DNA of 64,000 nucleotides from Gordonia amarae NBRC 15530. GTDB taxonomy: Bacteria; Actinomycetota; Actinomycetes; Mycobacteriales; Mycobacteriaceae. The position numbers and the translations under genes are program-made. Under the pieces are notes generated by a model, which saw only the letters and a list, made by a program, of their open reading frames with translations, was not told the origin of the DNA and did not search any database. This document shows positions 16,882 through 25,382 of the stretch, one piece after another. The DNA is taken from positions 1 to 64,000 of the forward strand of contig NZ_BAED01000063.1 in NCBI RefSeq assembly GCF_000241345.1. The letters run 5' to 3'. Every line of letters begins with the position of its first letter. Within the stretch, counting starts at the first letter, position 1.

Positions 16882-18489
16882 CTACTTACGCAAGTCCTTG
16901 CGCAGGATCTTGCCGGATGCCGACTTGGGCACCACGTCGATGAACTCGACGACGCGGACCTTCTTGTACGGGGCGACCCGCTCGGCGACGAACGCCATCA
17001 CCTCGGCCTCGTCGATCTCGGCACCGGGCTGGCGAACCACGAATGCCTTCGGGATCTCCTCGCCGGTCTCCTCCTCGATGACACCGATGACCGCGGCGTC
17101 GGCGATCTTGTCGTTGGTCAGCAGCAGCGCCTCGAGCTCGGCCGGCGGCACCTGGTAGCCCTTGTACTTGATGAGCTCCTTGAGCCGGTCGACGATGTAG
17201 ACGCAGCCGTCGGCGTCGACGGTGGCCATGTCGCCGGTGTGCAGGAAGCCGTCGGCGTCGATGGTGTCGGCGGTGGCCTGATCATTGTTCAGGTAGCCGA
17301 GCATCACGTTCGGGCCCTTCACCCACAGCTCACCGGGCTCGGAGACGCCTTCTTCGGGGATGCTGATCTCGTTGCCGGTGGCCGGGTCGATCAGCTTGTT
17401 CTCGGTGTTGGGCACGGCCCAGCCGATCGAGGACAGCGGCGGCTCGTCCTTGCCGAGCACGGCCCGCGAGTCGGTGGGGATCAGGTGGCTGACCGGCGAC
17501 AGCTCGCTCATGCCGTAGCCCTGCAGCATGTGCAGGTTCAGGCGCTTGGCGACGGCGTTGCCGAGTTCGGCGTCGAGCGAGGCCGCGCCGGAGAGCATGG
17601 TGTGCAGCGACGACAGGTCGTAGTTGTCGACGATCGGGTGCTTGGCCAGCGCGACGGCCACCGGCGGCGCGATGAACGCGTAGGTGACCTTGTGGTTCTG
17701 GATGTTCTCCAGGAACTCGACCAGGTCGAACTTGGGCATGATGACCAGCCGGGCGCGAGCGAACAGCGCCGCGTTGAGCAGCACCGTCATGCCGTAGATG
17801 TGGAAGAACGGCAGCACCGCGATGATGGCGTCGTCCGAGTTCATCGCCTGCAGCGGCTGGATCTGCGCCACATTGGCCACCAGGTTGGTGTGGGACAGCT
17901 TGACACCCTTGGGGTTTCCGGTGGTACCGGAGCTGTAGGGCAGGACCGCGATGTGGGTGGCGGGGTCGAACGACACCTCGGGGGCGGGGTGGTTCGGGGC
18001 CAGCAGGTCGACCGCGTTCGGGTGGCCGGACTTCTCCAGGCCCTCGCCGTCGAGCACGATCAGGTTCTCGTCGGCCAGCCCGACCCGCTTGGCGGCCTCG
18101 GCGGCGTGCTCGTACAGCGGCGAGACGGTGATCAGCAGCTTGGCCTTGGAGTCCTTGAGCTGCTTCTCGATCTCGTTGGCGGTGAACAGCGCGTTCAGGG
18201 TGGTCGCGGTGGCGCCCGAGCGCAGCACGCCGTGGAACACGGTGGCGAACGCGGGAACGTTCGGCGACAGGATGCCCACGACGTCGCCGACCCCGATGCC
18301 GCGGGCGGCGAGCGCGCCGGCGGCGGCGTTGATCTGCCCGATCAGCGCCCGGTAGGTGGTCTCGGCGCCCGATTTGGGATCAACGAGTGCGACCCGATCC
18401 AGGTCCTCGTCGGCGATGGAGCCGAAGAGGAAGTCATACACGCTGACGTTGGGGATCTCGACGTCGGGATACGGGTTCTTGAAGCTCAT
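16882..18489 (-). CDS. Acyl-CoA synthetase / 4-coumarate-CoA ligase family
   Basis: 535 residues from ATG 18489 (MSFKNPYPDVEIPNVSVYDF), 4 bp after GGAGGT. This is an adenylate-forming enzyme: PYSSGTTGNPKGVKLSH is the P-loop motif, GYGMSELSPVSH the adenine-binding motif, LHTGDMATVD the hinge region and PKSASGKILRKDLR the catalytic Lys motif. It activates a carboxylic acid with ATP and CoA; similarity of motif spacing suggests medium-chain or aromatic acids, but the substrate is not known. It is followed by a strong hairpin. A longer open frame upstream covers the ybjN-like gene in another frame and is rejected. Confidence 0.93.
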   Translation of the reverse strand: MSFKNPYPDVEIPNVSVYDFLFGSIADEDLDRVALVDPKSGAETTYRALIGQINAAAGALAARGIGVGDVVGILSPNVPAFATVFHGVLRSGATATTLNALFTANEIEKQLKDSKAKLLITVSPLYEHAAEAAKRVGLADENLIVLDGEGLEKSGHPNAVDLLAPNHPAPEVSFDPATHIAVLPYSSGTTGNPKGVKLSHTNLVANVAQIQPLQAMNSDDAIIAVLPFFHIYGMTVLLNAALFARARLVIMPKFDLVEFLENIQNHKVTYAFIAPPVAVALAKHPIVDNYDLSSLHTMLSGAASLDAELGNAVAKRLNLHMLQGYGMSELSPVSHLIPTDSRAVLGKDEPPLSSIGWAVPNTENKLIDPATGNEISIPEEGVSEPGELWVKGPNVMLGYLNNDQATADTIDADGFLHTGDMATVDADGCVYIVDRLKELIKYKGYQVPPAELEALLLTNDKIADAAVIGVIEEETGEEIPKAFVVRQPGAEIDEAEVMAFVAERVAPYKKVRVVEFIDVVPKSASGKILRKDLRK

Positions 18490-18613
18490 CAGACCTCCGA
18501 GTAGTGGGTTTCGCGGTGGCAATCGTATCAACAGCGATTGCAACGATGTGACGCAGACCGCCGCGAGAGTACCGCAAACCGGACACCCGCCAGCCCACTG
18601 CCTGCAACTTTCT

Positions 18614-18662
18614 GTCGATATAGCCACTGCCGAGGGCATATTGCCCTCGGCAGTCCCTATAT
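18614..18662. terminator. Long hairpin at the end of the YbjN-like gene
   Basis: CTGCCGAGGGCA (18625-18636) pairs exactly with TGCCCTCGGCAG (18640-18651), and the outer CGATATAG/CTATATCG arms (18614-18621 and 18655-18662) extend the stem past a 3-nt mismatch. It overlaps the YbjN stop and probably ends the mshA-ybjN transcript before the acyl-CoA ligase. Confidence 0.6.
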
Positions 18663-19223
18663 CGGAAGATTCTCGTGGCCGGTCTCGCCGGGCAGCGGTT
18701 CGCCGGGGGCGGGCAGCGCGTCCTTGTCGATGATGTGCTCGAAGGCGCGCAGGTTGTGCAGGGGTTCGCCGCGGGAGACCCGCCACGCCCATTCGCGCTG
18801 AATGGAGGTATGAAAGCCGATCTCGAGGAGGACGTTGAAGTCGCCGTCGGCGGCTTCGAGGACCTGGCCGAGGATGCGGTCGATCTCGTCGCCGGTCACC
18901 GCTGCCGCCGAGATCCGGCCGACGAGATAGATGTCGCCGACGTTGTCGAGGGTGTAGGCGACCCCGTAGATGCGCCGGTTGCGTTTGAGCAGGTACTTGT
19001 ACACCTCCTCGAAATCCTCGTCGGGACGCCGGCACACGAACGCCTCCACCCGCAGCCCGTGTTGTTCGGCGGTCAGCAGCACGGTGGTCTTGAGCTTCTT
19101 CTCCCCCGGCAGTTCGACCACGAAATGCTCGGCCTGAGCACCACCGGAACTCTTTGTGCTGTAGTCGATCTCACGTTCGGTGAGCGAGGCCTCGACAACC
19201 TGGGCGATCTCCCTGTATCCCAT
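18657..19223 (-). CDS. YbjN-domain protein, Rv0487-like
   Basis: 188 residues from ATG 19223 (MGYREIAQVVEASLTERE). The YbjN fold resembles type III secretion chaperones; in actinobacteria this gene always follows mshA (Rv0487) but its role is not established. Visible family features are KKLKTTVLLTAEQHGLRVEAF, a conserved VCRRPDEDFEEVYKYLLKRN and LVGRISAAAVTGDEIDRILG. No signal or membrane segment. It lies 55 bp downstream of mshA and presumably shares its transcript. Confidence 0.85.
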   Translation of the reverse strand: MGYREIAQVVEASLTEREIDYSTKSSGGAQAEHFVVELPGEKKLKTTVLLTAEQHGLRVEAFVCRRPDEDFEEVYKYLLKRNRRIYGVAYTLDNVGDIYLVGRISAAAVTGDEIDRILGQVLEAADGDFNVLLEIGFHTSIQREWAWRVSRGEPLHNLRAFEHIIDKDALPAPGEPLPGETGHENLPI

Positions 19224-19278
19224 AAGGATTCCGTTCCCTCTCGACGATATGGTTCGGGCGTCGTGCGCGCCGACAGGA

Positions 19279-20661
19279 TCAGGCACCGACGCGATTCCGC
19301 CGCCGCAGCCAGCTGCGGCGCACCCGCTGCCCGATGCCGTCGAGCCCGAGGGCTCCCTTGTGATTCAGATGCTCTTTCAGCACAGCATGTTTCGACGACT
19401 CCAGGGACCGCATCGCCTGCCCGTAGCTGCGCAGCAACCGGTCGGCGGTGTGTTCCCAGGAGAACTGTTCGGCGTGCCCGCGTGCCGACGCCGCCAGCTC
19501 CGCCAGCCGATCAGGTTGCCACAGCAGGCTTTCCAGCGCCGAAGTCCAGGCGTCGATCTCGTGACCGTCGACGAGCAGGCCACTGGTCCCGTCGGCGACG
19601 GCCACCCCGAGACCGCCGACGCGGGCCGCGATCACCGGTGTGCCACAGGCCTGCGCCTCAATGGCAACCAGCCCAAAGCTTTCCGAATAACTGGGCACGG
19701 CAACAAGATCCGATGCCCGGTACACGTCGGCGAGCCGTGCCGACGGTTGCGGCGGCAGGAAGGTGACGGCCTCGGAGATGCCGAGCTGCGCGGCCTGCTC
19801 GATCAGGACGCCCGGACGTTCGAGTCCGGTGCCGGACGGGCCGCCGACGATCAGCACCCGCAGTGGCGGCACCCCCGAATCGGGTTGCCACGACCGGTGG
19901 ATCAGCGGCGCCGCGGCGGCCAGCAGCACGTCGGGGGCCTTGAGCGGCTGGATGCGCCCGACGAAGGTGACGATCCGCTCCCCCGGGTCCAGGCCCAGTT
20001 CGGCACGCGCCTTGGCCTTGGAACCCGTTGTGTAGCAGTCGAGGTCGGCGCCGGGGGTGACGATGTCGATGCGTTCGGGGTCGGCGCCGTACATGGCGGC
20101 GAGTTCCGCGGCCTCGGTGGCGGTGTTGGCGACGAGACGGTCGGCCTCGTCCACCACCTGCTGTTCGCCGATCTCCCGCAGGCGCGGTTCGGCGGTGTCA
20201 CCTTTGGCGAGGGAGGCGTTCTTGACGGCGGCGAGGGTGTGCGCGGTGTGTACCAGCGGCACGCTCCAGCGGTCCCGGGCCAGCCAACCCACCTGCCCCG
20301 ACAACCAGTAATGAGAATGGATCAGGTCGTAGTAGCCGGGATCGTTCATGGCCTCCGCGCGCAGCACACCGGCGGTGAACGCGCACAGCTGACCGGGCAG
20401 ATCCTGCTTGTCCAGACCCTCGAACGGGCCGGCCACCACGTGGCGCACGAGCACGCCGGGCGCTGCCTCGACGACGGGCGCGTCGGACGACGAGGTGGCG
20501 CGGGTGAAGATCTCCACCTCCACTCCGCGCCGGGCCAGCCGGGTGGCGGTCTGCCACACGTACACGTTCATCCCGCCGGCGTCGCCGGTTCCGGGCTGCG
20601 CCAGCGGCGAGGTGTGCACGGAGATCAGTGCGACACGACGCGGCACCGGGAGCACGGACAT
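19279..20661 (-). CDS. mshA: D-inositol-3-phosphate glycosyltransferase MshA
   Basis: 460 residues from ATG 20661 ([20 protein letters not shown]). MshA makes the first mycothiol intermediate by transferring GlcNAc from UDP-GlcNAc to inositol 3-phosphate. The GT-B, GT4 features are clear: [12 protein letters not shown] at the N-terminal nucleotide fold, [26 protein letters not shown] and [20 protein letters not shown] with the E-x7-E catalytic/donor motif. Length and order match M. tuberculosis Rv0486. The C-terminal basic tail ([11 protein letters not shown]) is usual. A longer frame upstream is not coding. Confidence 0.95.
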   Translation of the reverse strand: MSVLPVPRRVALISVHTSPLAQPGTGDAGGMNVYVWQTATRLARRGVEVEIFTRATSSSDAPVVEAAPGVLVRHVVAGPFEGLDKQDLPGQLCAFTAGVLRAEAMNDPGYYDLIHSHYWLSGQVGWLARDRWSVPLVHTAHTLAAVKNASLAKGDTAEPRLREIGEQQVVDEADRLVANTATEAAELAAMYGADPERIDIVTPGADLDCYTTGSKAKARAELGLDPGERIVTFVGRIQPLKAPDVLLAAAAPLIHRSWQPDSGVPPLRVLIVGGPSGTGLERPGVLIEQAAQLGISEAVTFLPPQPSARLADVYRASDLVAVPSYSESFGLVAIEAQACGTPVIAARVGGLGVAVADGTSGLLVDGHEIDAWTSALESLLWQPDRLAELAASARGHAEQFSWEHTADRLLRSYGQAMRSLESSKHAVLKEHLNHKGALGLDGIGQRVRRSWLRRRNRVGA

Positions 20662-20699
20662 GTCCACCACCTTAATAGCCCACGTGGATCCAGCCGGGT

Positions 20700-20805
20700 T
20701 CGGTTGGTGGGCCCGCCCCGTTCTGGACGACGGAGTGAGCCGGGCGACGAAGGAGCCCGCGTGAACGACGGAGGAAGAACGGGGACCCGAGGGCCCACGA
20801 ACCGA
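20700..20805. repeat. Palindromic intergenic element (family B)
   Basis: Outer arms TCGGTTGGTGGGCCC (20700-20714) and GGGCCCACGAACCGA (20791-20805) pair at 14 of 15 positions; inner arms CCCCGTTCT (20716-20724) and AGAACGGGG (20776-20784) pair exactly. The core reads GTTCTGGACGACGGAGTGAG and ends GGAGGAAGAAC. It lies between mshA and the zinc transporter operon. Related elements occur at 37.8, 40.6, 44.0, 45.2 and 63.9 kb. Confidence 0.85.
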
Positions 20806-20871
20806 GGCCCGGCGCATGTCACAGCCCGGCGCAATCTTCCTGCCCGATTCGTCGGCGGGCCTTTCGTCCCC

Positions 20872-20905
20872 TACACTGTTCTCGGTAACGGTTTTCATTT
20901 GCGTA
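20872..20905 (+). promoter_or_regulatory. Promoter and possible Zur-type site of the zinc importer operon
   Basis: TACACT (about 20872) is a -10-like hexamer. It is followed by AACGGTTTTCATTTGCGT, containing a TTTTCATT half resembling zinc-repressor operators (TGAAAAT/ATTTTCA halves). The opposite half is poor (only CGTTA-like), so assignment to Zur rests mostly on the adjacent transporter. Confidence 0.3.
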
Positions 20906-20916
20906 AGGCGGTAAGC

Positions 20917-21864
20917 ATGAAGCGGCGGGCACTCGTCGGTGCGACGGCGTTGATCGGGGCGGGCGCACTGGCCCTGTCCGGATGTTCGGGCGACGACGGC
21001 GGCACAGCGGCGTCGGGCACCCCCACCATCGTCACCTCCACCGACGTGTGGGGTGCGGTGGCCACGGCAGTCGCCGGCGACAAGGCCAAGGTCACGGCCC
21101 TGTTCAGCAACGCCCAGGGCGACCCGCACGAGTTCGAGCCACCCGCCTCCGACACCGCCGAGGTGGCCGACGCCGACATCATCCTGATGAACGGCGGCCA
21201 CTACGACGAGTACCTCGATGACGCGTCCGCGAGCAGCGACGCCACCGTCGTCAACGCCTTCAAGCTCCACAGCGGCGACAGCGGGGACGACCACAATGAC
21301 GATGAGGACCACGATCACGACCACAGCGGAACCGCCAACGAACACGTCTTCTACGACCTCGACCTGGTGAGCGACGTCGCGGACAAGCTCGCCGATGCCC
21401 TCGCCGAGAAGGATCCCGACGACGCGGCCACCTACCGGGCCAACGCCGACCGCTTCGACAAGCAGATCGAGACGCTGAGCGACGCCCTCGACGACATCAA
21501 GGAGGCGCACGGCGGCGCCAAGGTCGCCCAGACCGAACCACTGGCCGGATATCTCCTCACCGAGGCCGGGCTGTCGGATGTCGCGCCCGCCGGCTTCACC
21601 AAGTCGGTCGAGGCGGGCCAGTCCCCCTCGGCCGCCGACCGCGCCGCCCTCGAGGACCTGCTCCGCAGCCGTCAGGTGAAGGCCTTCGTCGTCAACGCGC
21701 AGGCGATCGACCCTGTTACCGAGGCACTGATGAAGACCGCGAGGTCGGCGAAGGTGCCGGTGGTCGAGCTGACCGAGACCCTGCCGAAGGGTGTCATCAG
21801 CTACATCGACTGGCAGCGCGCACAGATCCGGTCGCTCACCGACGCGCTCGGCACCGCACAATAG
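20917..21864 (+). CDS. znuA: Zinc-type ABC transporter substrate-binding lipoprotein (ZnuA-like)
   Basis: 315 residues from ATG 20917 ([20 protein letters not shown]), after AAGGCGG. The lipobox LSGCS places the lipidated Cys at 23. Cluster A-1 features are present: first ligand His71 in [12 protein letters not shown], a His/Asp-rich loop (about 124-137, [14 protein letters not shown]) and His143 in NEHVFYDLD; the C-lobe ends in [13 protein letters not shown]. The acidic His loop is typical of Zn rather than Mn binders. It is the first gene of a three-gene operon with ATPase and permease. Specificity for zinc is inferred. Confidence 0.88.
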   Translation: MKRRALVGATALIGAGALALSGCSGDDGGTAASGTPTIVTSTDVWGAVATAVAGDKAKVTALFSNAQGDPHEFEPPASDTAEVADADIILMNGGHYDEYLDDASASSDATVVNAFKLHSGDSGDDHNDDEDHDHDHSGTANEHVFYDLDLVSDVADKLADALAEKDPDDAATYRANADRFDKQIETLSDALDDIKEAHGGAKVAQTEPLAGYLLTEAGLSDVAPAGFTKSVEAGQSPSAADRAALEDLLRSRQVKAFVVNAQAIDPVTEALMKTARSAKVPVVELTETLPKGVISYIDWQRAQIRSLTDALGTAQ

Positions 21865-21868
21865 TCCC

Positions 21869-22687
21869 GTGAACAGCCCTTCACCCCAGCAGCCCGACGA
21901 GTATGTGGCCCGGTTCCATCAAGCGCGACTGGCGTTCGGCGACCGCGTCCTGTGGGACGGCCTCGACCTGACCGTCGAACCCGGCGAGTGGATAGCCGTC
22001 CTCGGCCCCAACGGCTCGGGCAAGACCTCGTTTCTGCGTACGCTCCTGCACCAATACCCGCTCAGCTCGGGCACCGTGGAGGTCACCGAGGCCGTCGGGT
22101 ATATCCCGCAGCAGCACGCCGACGACTCCGATGCGATGGCCTTGCGCGGCCGCGACCTGGTCGGCTTCGGCGTCGACGGCGGGGCGTGGGGGGTCGGGCT
22201 GCGTGGCTGGGCCCGGCGCCGCAGACTCGTCGACGACGCGCTGGCACAGGTCGGTGCGCGACAGTACGCCGACGCCCCGCTCGGGGTGCTCTCCGGCGGC
22301 GAGCAGCAGCGCCTGCGGGTGGCCCAGGCCCTCACCGCCGACCCGACGCTCCTGCTGTGCGACGAACCGCTCGCCAGTCTCGACCCCGCCAACCAGCAAC
22401 TGGTCGTCGACCTGATCGACGCCCGGCGGCGGTCGGCGAACACCGCCGTGGTGTTCGTGACCCACGAGATCAACCCGGTGCTGCCGCACGTCGACCGGGT
22501 GCTCTACCTGGTGGGCGGGCAGTTCCGCATCGGACCGCCCGACGAGGTGATGACCACCGAGACCCTCTCGGAGCTCTACGGCAGCGACATCGAGGTGATC
22601 CGGGTGGGCGGCCGGCTGCTGGTGGTCGGCGGCGAGTACAGCCATCACTGCCAGGGCGACGCCCAGCACTCCGACGGTGCCGCATGA
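21869..22687 (+). CDS. znuC: Zinc-type ABC transporter ATP-binding protein
   Basis: 272 residues from GTG 21869, 4 bp after the binding-protein stop. Walker A is [10 protein letters not shown], the Q-loop [10 protein letters not shown], signature [13 protein letters not shown], Walker [14 protein letters not shown] and switch His in VFVTHEINP. The C-terminus carries a short His-containing tail ([16 protein letters not shown]) that could bind metal. It overlaps the permease start by 4 bp (ATGA). Confidence 0.92.
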   Translation: MNSPSPQQPDEYVARFHQARLAFGDRVLWDGLDLTVEPGEWIAVLGPNGSGKTSFLRTLLHQYPLSSGTVEVTEAVGYIPQQHADDSDAMALRGRDLVGFGVDGGAWGVGLRGWARRRRLVDDALAQVGARQYADAPLGVLSGGEQQRLRVAQALTADPTLLLCDEPLASLDPANQQLVVDLIDARRRSANTAVVFVTHEINPVLPHVDRVLYLVGGQFRIGPPDEVMTTETLSELYGSDIEVIRVGGRLLVVGGEYSHHCQGDAQHSDGAA

Positions 22688-23556
22688 GCGCGCCGCTCGC
22701 GGCCTCCCGCGTCGAACTGCACCAGTTCTGGGACTTCTCGCAGACAGCCGACCTGCTGCAACGCGACTTCGTGCACCAGTCGTTGCTGGCGCTGGCGCTG
22801 GTCGCGCTGATGGGCGGGATCATCGGGCCGCTCGTGGTGGTCCGGCAGATGTCGTTCGCGGTGCACGGGGTGGGTGAACTGTCGCTGACCGGCGCGGCCG
22901 CCGCCCTGTTGCTCGGGGTGAGCGTCAACATCGGCGGTGTCGGCGGCGCCGTGGTGGCCGCGGCGATCTTCGGTTTCCTCGGTAACAAGGCCCGCGAACG
23001 CGACTCGGTGATCGGCGTCCTGATGGCGTTCGGCCTCGGTCTGGGCGTGCTGTTCATCGCCCTCTACGACGGCCGCACCACCACCGCGTTCGCACTGCTC
23101 ACCGGGCAGGTCGTCAGTGTCACCACCTCCGGGCTGGTGGCGGCGGCGATCACCACGGTGATCGTGCTGGTGGGCATGGCGATCATCTACCGGCCGCTGC
23201 TGTTCGCCTCCCTCGACCCGCGCGTCGCGCAGGCGCACGGCGTGCCGATCCGACTGCTGTCGGTGGTGTTCGCGGTGCTGATGGCCCTCGCGGTCGCGCA
23301 GGCGGTGCAGATCATCGGCGCGCTGCTGGTGATGTCGCTGATGATCACCCCGGCCGCCGCGGCCTCCCGGGTGAGCGCCAACCCGGCTGTCGTGACGGGC
23401 CTGGCGGTCCTGTTCGCCGAGGTCGCCGCGATCGGCGGAGTGGTGCTCTCCCTGGCCCCGGGCCTGCCGGTGTCGGTGTTCGTCACCACTATCTCGTTCA
23501 TCATCTACGCCGTCTGCCGCATCATCGGCCGCCGCCGGGTCTGGGCCACCCGCTGA
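22684..23556 (+). CDS. znuB: Zinc-type ABC transporter permease
   Basis: 290 residues from ATG 22684, overlapping the ATPase stop. About eight membrane helices of the ABC-3 family are visible. MGGIIGPLVVVRQMSFAVHG near residue 50 is the characteristic first-helix pair with the conserved S-F-x-x-H-G, and GALLVMSLMITPAAAAS near residue 220 is the ATPase-coupling region. It forms the membrane channel with two copies per transporter by family knowledge. Ends 8 bp before the convergent esterase gene. Confidence 0.92.
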   Translation: MSAPLAASRVELHQFWDFSQTADLLQRDFVHQSLLALALVALMGGIIGPLVVVRQMSFAVHGVGELSLTGAAAALLLGVSVNIGGVGGAVVAAAIFGFLGNKARERDSVIGVLMAFGLGLGVLFIALYDGRTTTAFALLTGQVVSVTTSGLVAAAITTVIVLVGMAIIYRPLLFASLDPRVAQAHGVPIRLLSVVFAVLMALAVAQAVQIIGALLVMSLMITPAAAASRVSANPAVVTGLAVLFAEVAAIGGVVLSLAPGLPVSVFVTTISFIIYAVCRIIGRRRVWATR

Positions 23557-23563
23557 GCGTGGC

Positions 23564-25111
23564 TCAGCCGGGCACGTCCGACGAATGCAGCCGCTGCCAC
23601 ACCTCGCGACGACCGGCGTCGGGATCGGCGTCGACGCGGCTGGGGTCGTCGATGATCATGACCTGCCGATCGGTGGTGGTGTAGGCGGGCCAGTCCCGGC
23701 CGGGGTCGCGATGCCGGGCAAACCCGCCCCACCGCCCCTGGACCTCGCCGACCAGCCTGCTCACCGACCGCCAGTCGGCGATGGCCAGGAACCCGGCGAC
23801 GTACGTCTTCAGCGACCCGAACACCGCGAGCATCTCGGTGGTGTGGGTGGCGCCGAACCCGCTGGCCTTGAGCAGCCGGGTCACGTAGTCGTAGCGGTAG
23901 TGGAAGGTGGGTGCCACCGCGCTGTGGCCGTCGACGAACACGCTGGTGGGGCCCCAGAAAAGGAAGTCCCCCGCCAATCGTGACCTGTCGCCTTTCTCCG
24001 CGCTGTAGACGGCGCGGATCGCATCGCCGCCCTCGGTCCCGGCGAGCTTGTGCACCGTCTTCTCCACCGCCGGCGTCAGGTCGAAGAAGCGGGAGAACAG
24101 CGCCCCCTCCTCACGGTTGTTGCCGATGATCAGCGGAATCGGGTGGGTGACACCGGCACAGGCCGCCTGCAGCGGGGACTGCGGCAGGATGTCGTCGCCG
24201 ACGATCGGGGCCAGTGGCAGGAACACCCCGATGTCCACCTTCTGCGCGTAGTCCATCAGCTTCTTGCCGGTCTCATGGATGGTGCGCCCCGACGCCCGCG
24301 ACAGCAACCTCCGGGCCTGCTCCGCGGGAAACGGCCGCCCGTCGTGCGGTGCTCCCGGCACGCGGGCCGGGTCATCGAGGAGCCGCAGGAACTCGGCGGC
24401 GATGATGCGAGCGGTGTCCTGTTCGACGACGAGTTCGGGGGCCGGGCTTTCGGCGATCGCGCCGGTGAACAGTCCCTTCGCGGCGGGTGCGGCAAGCAGC
24501 GCCGTCACCGAGGTGCCGCCTGCGCTCTCCCCGAACACGGTGACGTTGCCGGGGTCGCCGCCGAATGCGGCGATGTTGCGCCGTACCCAGTCGAGCGCGG
24601 CGATCTGATCACGCAGCCCGAGATTGGTCTCGAACGGCCGATCGGGCGTGGCGTAGTCGGTGAGGTCGAGGAAGCCGAACGGCCCGAACCGGTACTGGAT
24701 GGTCACCACCACCACGTCCTGGTTGCGGGCGAGGTGGGTGCCGTCGTAGATCGGGGTGGCGGCCATGCCCATCAGGAACCCGCCGCCGTGGATGAACACC
24801 ATCACCGGCCGCGGCGCCGACGGCACCGAGTCGGGTGAGAACACGTTGAGGGTGAGGCAGTCCTCGCTCATCGGCTGCAGCTTGAGCGGGGTGGTGAGCG
24901 TCAGGTACTTCTCCTGGAACAGCGCGGCGCCGTAGGCATCGCACTCGCGCACCCCGCGCCACTGGTCCGCCGGCTGCGGGGCCCGGAACCGGTTCTCGCC
25001 GAGCGGCGGAGCGGCGAACGGGATTCCCCGCCAGGTGATGCTCTTGCCGCGACCACGACGGCCCCCGACCAGCCCCGACTCGGTGGCGACAACACGTTCC
25101 ATGGCTACCAT
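23564..25111 (-). CDS. Type-B carboxylesterase
   Basis: 515 residues from ATG 25111 (MVAMERVVATESGLVGG), with AAGG just upstream; ATG 25102 is an alternative. The alpha/beta hydrolase fold has the oxyanion-hole motif VFIHGGGFLMG, the nucleophile elbow VFGESAGGTS, and the type-B SEDCLTLNVFSPD segment. The active-site His lies in a GATHTTEMLAVFG segment. No signal peptide, so intracellular. It is paralogous along its whole length to the esterase at 28501-30051, and the two flank the retron region. Natural substrate unknown. Confidence 0.9.
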   Translation of the reverse strand: MVAMERVVATESGLVGGRRGRGKSITWRGIPFAAPPLGENRFRAPQPADQWRGVRECDAYGAALFQEKYLTLTTPLKLQPMSEDCLTLNVFSPDSVPSAPRPVMVFIHGGGFLMGMAATPIYDGTHLARNQDVVVVTIQYRFGPFGFLDLTDYATPDRPFETNLGLRDQIAALDWVRRNIAAFGGDPGNVTVFGESAGGTSVTALLAAPAAKGLFTGAIAESPAPELVVEQDTARIIAAEFLRLLDDPARVPGAPHDGRPFPAEQARRLLSRASGRTIHETGKKLMDYAQKVDIGVFLPLAPIVGDDILPQSPLQAACAGVTHPIPLIIGNNREEGALFSRFFDLTPAVEKTVHKLAGTEGGDAIRAVYSAEKGDRSRLAGDFLFWGPTSVFVDGHSAVAPTFHYRYDYVTRLLKASGFGATHTTEMLAVFGSLKTYVAGFLAIADWRSVSRLVGEVQGRWGGFARHRDPGRDWPAYTTTDRQVMIIDDPSRVDADPDAGRREVWQRLHSSDVPG

Positions 25112-25189
25112 CGGCCTTACTGTACTGGACACAGGCACTGGTTCACCGACTTGCCGAACGACGGAGCCGGTAGGGTCTGCGGGTGGAGA

Positions 25190-25336
25190 CCGGGTGCTGT
25201 GAGAGTGGATCGAGAGATCCGTCTCAGGGGTAACCCCTGGGTGCAGTTCACAGCAAGACCCCGCGGCCGGAGCCACGCCGCACGCTGTGCGTGCCGGATG
25301 GCACCGCGAACACCGGTGTGAGGTCACAGCACCCGG
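25190..25336 (+). ncRNA. Probable retron non-coding RNA (msr-msd)
   Basis: An exact 13-nt inverted repeat, CCGGGTGCTGTGA (25190-25202, a1) and TCACAGCACCCGG (25324-25336, a2), encloses 121 nt. Just inside a1 are two short hairpins, GGATC-GAGA-GATCC (25207-25220) and CAGGGG-TAA-CCCCTG (25225-25239), like msr stems. They are followed by a long hairpin read as msd: TCACA (25248-25252) with TGTGA (25317-25321), CGCGG (25262-25266) with CCGCG (25304-25308), GCCA with TGGC, and GCACGC-TGT-GCGTGC at the tip (25280-25294). Candidate branching guanosines are G25203 or G25205. The RT start is 46 nt downstream. A weak TAGGGT -10-like box lies at 25171. Confidence 0.78.
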
Positions 25337-25382
25337 ACTCCGCACTCGGACGATCGTCTCAGGACCGACGGGGAGGGTGACA

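Noticed and set aside
16843..18504. 553-codon plus-strand open frame
   Set aside because: Fully antisense to the acyl-CoA ligase with intact adenylation motifs.
19180..20916. Extended in-frame region before the zinc-binding lipoprotein
   Set aside because: It is antisense to mshA and places the lipoprotein signal in the middle of a protein.
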